From positions 3,162,001 through 3,226,000 of the forward strand of contig OY762456.1 of NCBI GenBank assembly GCA_963665785.1: 64,000 nt of DNA, given 5' to 3'. A program made the translations under genes and the position numbers. Position 1 is the stretch's first letter. Each line of letters begins with the position of its first letter. The notes below the pieces were generated by a model that searched no databases, was not told the DNA's origin, and worked only from the letters and a program-made list of their open reading frames with translations. This DNA comes from UBA7455 sp026713185 (GTDB lineage: Bacteria > Pseudomonadota > Gammaproteobacteria > Pseudomonadales > Azotimanducaceae). Below are positions 58,222 through 64,000 of the stretch, one piece after another.

Positions 58222-58324
58222 ATAACTGTTAAGTTGTAACACAAGAAGTCAACATTATTGTTGTCAACAGTCTTATTGTCAACAGTTTTGTTGTATTTTT
58301 AATCAACATGATAACTGTTACGTT
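58222..58324. promoter_or_regulatory. Iteron-like operator region before the ATPase pair
   Basis: Three tandem 15-bp units starting GTCAACA (58248-58262, 58263-58277, 58278-58292), flanked by two direct copies of ATAACTGTTA(A/C)GTT at 58222-58235 and 58311-58324. The region lies 13 bases before the first start codon of the minus-strand operon. Phased repeats like these usually bind a regulator, so autoregulation of the ATPase pair is plausible. No regulator gene is adjacent. Confidence 0.65.
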
Positions 58325-58603
58325 CCAAACCAGATATGGTGCATATCCGAATCGTTCTTGATGAATAAATTCGCTGGGTCCGCCAGTGCTGGCATAAAAT
58401 ACAGTTTGTAACCATCTCGTTACGTTCTTACGGAGGAAGAGCGGATCATCGGAACCAACTGGAACAGGCGGTACGACTGATATGGCAGAATCGGCTGGAT
58501 CAAGAAGGAATGCCAGAACGGCCGGAATTGCAGGATCAGCATGAATTACGAAACGGCTACAAAGTAAATTACCTGATGGGCAGGAAACTCAATTCAGATG
58601 TTC
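58325..58603. other. Rest of the gap between the ATPase operon and the deacylase gene
   Basis: Short plus-strand open stretch at about 58432-58600 (RADHRNQLEQAVRLIWQNRL, further MPERPELQDQHELRNGY) reads like coding sequence but has no clear start and no recognised family. It may be a remnant of a gene at the right edge of the island. Nothing else seen. Confidence 0.35.
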
Positions 58604-60295
58604 TCAACTCCGCAGGAGCTTCCCTGGCGTGGCGCCCGTGTACTCGTTATCCGTTAACAGGACACTGCCATTGACAATGGTGTGTTTGATACCTGTCGCT
58701 GTCTGCTTCAGACGACGTGCTCCCGAAGGTAGATCATGCACTACTTCCGGCATGTCTGGACCAACAGTATCCGGATCAAAGATCACCAGGTCAGCGGCCA
58801 TTCCCCGGCGTATCAGACCACGATCATGCAGCCCCCAAAGGGTTGCAGTGTTATAGGTGATCTGGCGAATGGCGTCTTCCAGGGTTAATGCCTCTTTTTC
58901 CCGAACCCAGTAACTGAGCAGATGAGTCTGTAATGAACTGTCCATGATCTGGGACACATGGGCGCCGGAATCCGAGAAAGTCACCACCGACCGTGGGTGT
59001 TTTATGAGTTTCAGCACTTCATTCATGTCTTCATTGGCGATAGGGGAACGGAAAATCATTTTCAGATCTTTCTCCAGCGCCATATCGATCATCAATTCAA
59101 CCGGATTTACACCTTTTCTATTGGCCAATTGCGCCATGGAAGGTTTGTCGTATGCCATGTCGTCCATCGGATATATATAGTCCCAGTCCGGTGGCCGGAG
59201 TTCGGCGCCAATGATCCGGGGTCCAGTGTACTCCCGGCTGGCCACCTCAATCAGTTTAGCCTTGATCACTGGATCATTTAATTGATTCTTCTGTTCTTCC
59301 AGAGGAAGGGTGCGAAATTTCTCCCAATGCTCCCAGGAATCGAAAGGGAGGTTACTTTCAAACGTCAGCAGATTGTTCAATCCCCGGCTGTGTACCTGGG
59401 CAAACATTCGTCCCCCTGCCGCGACTGTTTCATCCAACAGGTCAGTATAGGAATTCCAGTAGTCCGGCACCGCCCTTGGGCTGAACAATCCCCAGGTTTG
59501 CGTAACCCCGGACTCAACTGCCAGGTCCCGTAATCGGCAATGATAATCCCGCAACCGCTCCTGGTCCCGGCCCGGTGTTTCACCGGCGAGTTCAAATATA
59601 CCTTTCCCGGTCTCACCCACCGCATTAACGATAGCGCGCACTTCCTGCCAGTTGGCCAGCCGACTGGCGACGGGCCGATTATCCGCAGTCTCATGATTGC
59701 GGGTACGGGAAGTCGAGAAACCGATCGCCCCGGCATGCATGGCCTGCCTGACGATATTCTGCATGGCTGTGACTTCGTCATCGGTGGCTTCTTCAGTAAA
59801 TGCCTTTTCGCCCATGACGTAGGTGCGTAGCGCGGAGTGGCCGATATATCCTGCGTAGTTGATACCCTTGGGCAGATTGTCCACAGCATCCAGAAACTCC
59901 GGGAAGGTCTCCCAGGTCCAGTCAATCCCCTGAAGCATGGCGTCCCGTGACAGATCTTCCGCCCGCTCAAGATTTCTGAAGACAAGATCAGCATCTTCCT
60001 GTTTGCAGGGCGCCAGGGTAAAGCCACAGTTGCCCATGACCACACTGGTCACTCCGTGGTAACAGGAGCAGGAACCGATAGGGTCCCAGAAAACCTGGGC
60101 ATCCATGTGTGTGTGACCATCAACGAAACCGGGACTCACCACGAGGCCATCGGCATCAATCGTCTGTTGGCTTTTCCCGGTAAATCGACCGATGGCGACA
60201 ATGCAACCATCGTCAACAGCTACATCAGCGCGGTAGGAAGCACCGCCAGACCCATCGATGATGGCGCCGTTTTTGATGACAAGGTCAACGCTCAT
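58604..60295 (-). CDS. N-acyl-D-amino-acid deacylase (amidohydrolase superfamily)
   Basis: 563 residues. Metal-dependent amidohydrolase that removes acyl groups from N-acyl-D-amino acids or related compounds. Metal-site motifs: PGFVDGHTHMDAQVFWDP (residues ~56-73), the conserved Cys in GVTSVVMGNCGFTL, HSRGLNNLL and FSDSGAHVSQIMD. C-terminal beta-sandwich end (GMAADLVIFDPDTVGP). Substrate specificity is not readable. It is downstream of the M16 peptidase on the same strand with 60 bases between. Confidence 0.9.
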   Translation of the reverse strand: MSVDLVIKNGAIIDGSGGASYRADVAVDDGCIVAIGRFTGKSQQTIDADGLVVSPGFVDGHTHMDAQVFWDPIGSCSCYHGVTSVVMGNCGFTLAPCKQEDADLVFRNLERAEDLSRDAMLQGIDWTWETFPEFLDAVDNLPKGINYAGYIGHSALRTYVMGEKAFTEEATDDEVTAMQNIVRQAMHAGAIGFSTSRTRNHETADNRPVASRLANWQEVRAIVNAVGETGKGIFELAGETPGRDQERLRDYHCRLRDLAVESGVTQTWGLFSPRAVPDYWNSYTDLLDETVAAGGRMFAQVHSRGLNNLLTFESNLPFDSWEHWEKFRTLPLEEQKNQLNDPVIKAKLIEVASREYTGPRIIGAELRPPDWDYIYPMDDMAYDKPSMAQLANRKGVNPVELMIDMALEKDLKMIFRSPIANEDMNEVLKLIKHPRSVVTFSDSGAHVSQIMDSSLQTHLLSYWVREKEALTLEDAIRQITYNTATLWGLHDRGLIRRGMAADLVIFDPDTVGPDMPEVVHDLPSGARRLKQTATGIKHTIVNGSVLLTDNEYTGATPGKLLRS

Positions 60296-60355
60296 ATCCT
60301 GATTCTCGACTTGATGAATACCCGGATAGTAACATTTTATTGAAAAATACGAAGG

Positions 60356-63130
60356 TTATTCGTCCGTAATCTTCATCTTCGTCCCGAAGTCCCCGGCAAA
60401 GACCATGGTCATCTTGTTCAGGTCTATGTGACGTCGTATGGCCGCATTAATTTCCTCGGGGGTCAAAGCCATGATTTTCTGTTCCAGCGACGCCGTCCAG
60501 TCCATGGTCCTGTCCAGGTAGAGGTTTGAGGACAACATATTGGCCAGCGTACTGTCACGGGACCGGATGTTCATTTGATATTGCACAATACCTGTCTGTG
60601 CTTCAGCAACCTCGTCCGGCGAAAAACCTTCGCTCAACATCCTGTCTACTTCATCCCGAAACGCAATCTCAAGGGGTTCGGCATTCTCCGGTGCATAGAT
60701 AGCATAGGCGAATAAACCACCAGACTCGTCAATGGAACCCGCTGAAAAATAAGACCCTACGCCATAACTCAATCCTTCCTTCTGCCGGATACGTGTAGCC
60801 AGACGAGAATTCAGAAAGCCACCACCCAGCATGAAATTACTGATTAACAACGCTGGATAATCCTCATGATCATCCCGAATTGGCAGGTTGATTCCAGCAC
60901 CAAAATAGGCATTTGCTTTATCCGGCGTGTTAATGACAATTTTTTCCTGTGGCGCTTCAAAATGAGGACTTGGTATTCGTTCATACGTCGCCTCAGCTTG
61001 CCAGTCACCCAGAGTTTCCGATACAACCTGTTCAATTTCCGCCGGGTCAAAATCACCAACGACAGCCATGTGGCCATTGGCGGCGCCGTAGAAGGTGTCA
61101 TAAAACTGTATCAGTTGATCCAATTCTATAGCTTCAGTGTCGGCAATCGATTCCTCAAGAGTACTGATGTAAAAAGGATGACCCTTCGGGAAAGGATTCA
61201 AATGACGATTCAGTGCAATGGTACCCAGGGTCCGGGGCTGGGACTTCTCTTCTTCATAACCAGATAATACCTCCTGTTTGAGTTCCTCAAACTGATCTGG
61301 ATCAAACCTGGGCTGCTGAAGTACCTCGGCAACCAGATGAAGAGCCGCTGTCAGGTTTTCACGCGTCGTCTGGAAGCTGCCTCCCGCAGAATCAAGATCA
61401 CCGCCTACCCCGCCATTTACTTTTAATCGATCAAATTCATCGTAAAGTTCCTGACGCGACAGCCGTTTGGTTCCACGCATCAGCATACTGCCAACCAGAC
61501 TTCCGATATCACCCGGTAGACCCTGCAATGATTCCTCATTACCCATTGGCAGGGTCATGGATACGTTTACACTTCCGCCACGAGTCTCCTTTGGCAACAT
61601 CGCCAGCTTAAAACCATTCGCCAGGGTTACCCGAGTAGTCCGTGATTCAATGTTCCCTGGAGAAGAATCGAATGCTTCTCCGGTTTTGATATCTTCCCTG
61701 CCTTTATACCCGGCAACCATTGCAGCGATATCGGGTACATCCGGTATTTCGGCTCTGTCCGGTTCATCGGTGGGAATGAAAAAACCTACCGTGCTGTTCT
61801 GGGGTTTCAGGTAGGCTGCAGCGACACGTTGTATGTCCTCGGTCGTTACCTGCTCGAATCTGTCCCTATCCAGAAAGAACAAACGCCAGTCCCCCATTGC
61901 GGCCCATTCACTGAGTTGAAGCGCGACCGACTGCGATGAATTGAACATAAGATTGATATTCTTGAGCATCCGGGTTCGCGCCCGTTCTACCTCTTCATCG
62001 GTGATCAGGGTTTCGTTAGCAGTCTGGTATATTGTCTGTTGCATAGTCTGCCAGACATCTTCAATGGAGCCTTCTTCACGTACCTGTGCATAGGCCAGTA
62101 AAGGACTTGCCTCACGAAGCTGATAGGCTGCGGCTGCGACCTCGGCAGCCTTACCGGATTCCACCAGCGCTTTGTGCAATCGACCGGAAGGGGCATTGGA
62201 CAACACATGCGTCAGTATCTGTATGGCTGGGAAATCTTCATGAGAACCCGGAGGAACATGATAGATCACCATAACCAGCTTGATGTCACCGGTTCTCCGC
62301 AGGGTAACGCTTCGTTCGCCATCCTGAGTGGGGTCTTTGGTATAGGTTGGGTATATCCGGTTGGATCCTGATCTGTCCGGGCGTGGGATGGCGCCGAATT
62401 TTTCCAGAATGAGTTCTTTTGCCTTTTCCACATCAAATTTACCTGCGACAACCAACACCGCATTATCCGGCTGATAATGCTTCCGGTAAAACGCCCGTAG
62501 ACGTTCTATCGGGACATTCTCTACATCCGAACGGGCGCCAATGGTTGATTTCCCATAGTTGTGCCATAAATAGGCCATGGACAGGGTGCGTTGCATCAAC
62601 ATGCTGAATGGATTGTTCTCACCGGATTCCATCTCGTTACGCACTACAGACATCTCCGACTTCAGGTGTTCTTCCGATATGAAACTGTTGACCATGCGAT
62701 CTGACTCAAGATCCAGAGCCCACTCCAGGTTATCGTCGGACGATGGGAAGGTTTCAAAATAATTGGTCCTGTCAAACCAGGTGGTGCCATTGGGTGACGC
62801 ACCCCTTTCGGTCAGTTCCTTTGGAATGTCCGGATGATTCGGGGTACCCTTGAAAACCAGGTGCTCCAGCAAATGTGCCATTCCCGTTTCACCATAAGCC
62901 TCGTGTCTGGAACCTGTCAGGTAGGTGATGTTTACCGTGATGGTAGGCTTGCTCGGGTCCGGGAACAGGATGACGCGCATCCCGTTTTCCATTCCATATT
63001 CGGTAATGCCTTCTACGGTCGCAATTTCAGTGAGCTTGCCATCAGCCAATAACGGCATGCAAGGCAGTGTTACAAGAACGATAAAGGCCAATAATTTATA
63101 TCGGAAACTAACTTTCATAGCAGGCTCCAA
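60356..63130 (-). CDS. M16 (insulinase/pitrilysin) family zinc metallopeptidase
   Basis: 924 residues with an N-terminal signal peptide (LLAFIVLVTLPCMPLLADG). Active half carries the inverted zinc motif HLLEH (GMAHLLEHLVFKGTP, residues ~85-99) and the downstream Glu region (ESDRMVNSFISEEHLKSEMSVVRNEME). The second half (~490-924) is the non-catalytic M16C-type clamshell. Exported, so it degrades peptides in the periplasm. A TonB-dependent receptor starts divergently about 650 bases away, and M16 peptidases are often found near such receptors; peptide uptake is an inference. Confidence 0.93.
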   Translation of the reverse strand: MEPAMKVSFRYKLLAFIVLVTLPCMPLLADGKLTEIATVEGITEYGMENGMRVILFPDPSKPTITVNITYLTGSRHEAYGETGMAHLLEHLVFKGTPNHPDIPKELTERGASPNGTTWFDRTNYFETFPSSDDNLEWALDLESDRMVNSFISEEHLKSEMSVVRNEMESGENNPFSMLMQRTLSMAYLWHNYGKSTIGARSDVENVPIERLRAFYRKHYQPDNAVLVVAGKFDVEKAKELILEKFGAIPRPDRSGSNRIYPTYTKDPTQDGERSVTLRRTGDIKLVMVIYHVPPGSHEDFPAIQILTHVLSNAPSGRLHKALVESGKAAEVAAAAYQLREASPLLAYAQVREEGSIEDVWQTMQQTIYQTANETLITDEEVERARTRMLKNINLMFNSSQSVALQLSEWAAMGDWRLFFLDRDRFEQVTTEDIQRVAAAYLKPQNSTVGFFIPTDEPDRAEIPDVPDIAAMVAGYKGREDIKTGEAFDSSPGNIESRTTRVTLANGFKLAMLPKETRGGSVNVSMTLPMGNEESLQGLPGDIGSLVGSMLMRGTKRLSRQELYDEFDRLKVNGGVGGDLDSAGGSFQTTRENLTAALHLVAEVLQQPRFDPDQFEELKQEVLSGYEEEKSQPRTLGTIALNRHLNPFPKGHPFYISTLEESIADTEAIELDQLIQFYDTFYGAANGHMAVVGDFDPAEIEQVVSETLGDWQAEATYERIPSPHFEAPQEKIVINTPDKANAYFGAGINLPIRDDHEDYPALLISNFMLGGGFLNSRLATRIRQKEGLSYGVGSYFSAGSIDESGGLFAYAIYAPENAEPLEIAFRDEVDRMLSEGFSPDEVAEAQTGIVQYQMNIRSRDSTLANMLSSNLYLDRTMDWTASLEQKIMALTPEEINAAIRRHIDLNKMTMVFAGDFGTKMKITDE

Positions 63131-63778
63131 ACCCAGTAAAACCCGAATTAAACACTTTTTTAACAGGTTGGCAATTCAAAAGTAGACCTCTTCAGGACAC
63201 ATTAGTCTGGTTTCCAACCATTAACTATCTGTTTCGGGGATTGAGGAGCGACAATCCAATCGCCATCATGACGGGATTACCCGCATGTATTGCCTGATTA
63301 TTCCGCTCGAAATGACAATATTCGTCCTGTAATCCTGCATCTCACTTCGCTCTACTGAATCCCGATGTGTTTTTTGAATTCGATAGAATGGAAAAAATAG
63401 GGGTGTTTAAGTCATTCGTTTATATAATAGAGTAAATAGTAAAAAATAATTTGACTAAAGTTCTGAAAAGAGCATAAATTTACCCATGAATTCTTTCAGA
63501 AAAGTTTTTTATCACAGGAAAGATTCACCTACATAATTAATACAAGGTAGAACCAGATATAAAAGAATCTAAACCAGGTAAAAAGAACAATTCAAAAGAC
63601 ATCCATGCTGTAAATACCAACATACTTCGGTTGGTACTTTTATTCGGTTTGTTTGCCGCCCATTCCCGTTCCACCATAAGCTTGGTGACTGGAACCTGTC
63701 AGTCAGGTGATGGTCGGCTTGCTCGAATCAGAGAACAGGATAACGCACATACCATTAATTGAATCGGAGGTTAGAGTT
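63131..63778. other. Divergent intergenic region between the M16 peptidase and the TonB receptor
   Basis: 648 bases, strongly AT-rich at 63400-63600. It should contain both promoters. 63661-63755 is a decayed copy of part of the M16 gene (listed separately). No other gene seen. Confidence 0.6.
63661..63755 (-). pseudogene. Decayed fragment of a second M16 peptidase copy
   Basis: The stretch matches 62879-62985 of the intact M16 gene in the same orientation: CATTCCCGTT, ACCATAAGC, TGGAACCTGTCAG, GGCTTGCTCG and GAACAGGAT recur in order, with about 12 bases deleted in the middle. On the minus strand it still encodes MCVILFSDSSKPTIT, against MRVILFPDPSKPTIT in the parent. It is the zinc-motif region of a lost tandem copy, or of an older M16 gene that adjoined the TonB receptor. 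Confidence 0.85.
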
Positions 63779-64000
63779 ATGTTAGCCAAAAAAACTAGCA
63801 ATTGTTTTCGTTTGAATAGAATTGCAGGACTATATCGGATGTATCCGGGGATGGCATTTGCGCTTTTCTTCATCTGTGCACCCATTGAGCAGGGTTTTGC
63901 CCAGGAACAGGTGGAGGCATCCACAACAGACATCATTGAGGAGATCATAGTCTTGGGCACTCGCCGCCATGACGGACGCGCTCAGACCAATTCGCTTGTT
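63779..64000 (+). CDS. TonB-dependent outer-membrane receptor, N-terminus only (cut by window end)
   Basis: Open from the ATG at 63779 to the window end (74 codons), behind a strong GGAGG site (63767-63771). It has an N-terminal signal peptide (MAFALFFICAPIEQGFAQ; cleavage probably after GFAQ) and then EEIIVLGTRR, the TonB-box-plus-plug start typical of TonB-dependent receptors. Ligand unknown. The M16 peptidase gene is divergent to it. Confidence 0.85.
   Translation, partial: MLAKKTSNCFRLNRIAGLYRMYPGMAFALFFICAPIEQGFAQEQVEASTTDIIEEIIVLGTRRHDGRAQTNSLV

Noticed and set aside
1..64000. CRISPR array or tRNA genes
   Set aside because: No regularly spaced repeats with unique spacers were seen, and no cloverleaf-like sequence ending in CCA was recognised by eye. 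A covariance search could still find a tRNA.

Overview
The window reads as a chromosome segment of a Gram-negative gammaproteobacterium. Supporting this are lpxC (lipid A), type IV pilus genes in the order pilB-pilC-pilD-coaE-yacG, a division and cell-wall (dcw) cluster ending in ftsZ-lpxC-secA, the block rnpB-rsmI-lpoA-yraN-yraP, and rplM-rpsI-petABC-sspA. This layout is familiar from Pseudomonas-like genomes. I cannot name the species.

Layout. 1-4.1 kb: pilBCD, an internally deleted coaE remnant and yacG. 4.2-22.8 kb: on the minus strand from mraZ down to argJ, a dcw cluster that holds mraZ, rsmH, ftsL, ftsI, murE, murD, ftsW, murC, ftsQ, ftsA, ftsZ and lpxC but lacks murF, mraY, murG and ddlB; then an M23 peptidase, secA and argJ, with a dciA-like gene on the plus strand. 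22.8-34.2 kb: a long hairpin, rnpB, rsmI, lpoA, a yraN gene split by a 2,050-bp insertion sequence with clean ends, yraP, sspA, the cytochrome bc1 operon and two ribosomal protein genes. 34.7-39.1 kb: a 2-hydroxyacid dehydrogenase, a CoA carboxylase carboxyltransferase subunit, a family III CoA-transferase and a small coiled-coil membrane protein. 39.1-58.3 kb: an accessory island, all host genes on the minus strand, that looks like a decayed anti-phage or nucleic-acid defence locus. It holds a pair of P-loop ATPases (one with TPR repeats), a large DEAD/SNF2-type helicase with a DUF3883 tail, a UvrD-like helicase paired with a DUF2290 protein, a 5'-truncated DUF499 ATPase and a MORN-repeat protein. 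58.6-64 kb: an N-acyl-D-amino-acid deacylase, an M16 peptidase, a decayed partial copy of that peptidase and the start of a TonB-dependent receptor.

The most striking structure is a three-layer nest. The defence helicase gene is cut by a group II intron inserted antisense to it (48342-52857). The intron's reverse transcriptase gene is itself cut, inside its conserved PQGG(V)ISP motif, by a 2,239-bp element carrying a large serine recombinase. All boundaries can be read from the sequence. Removing the intron restores one frame of 1,212 codons for the helicase, and removing the inner element restores a 508-residue maturase. The inner element's junctions fit recombination between two near-palindromic sites sharing a GATC core, which suggests a recombinase using a group II intron gene as its attachment site.

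Other signs of decay are the truncated DUF499 gene, the split yraN, the deleted coaE and the missing wall-synthesis genes. I saw no tRNA or rRNA genes and no CRISPR array.
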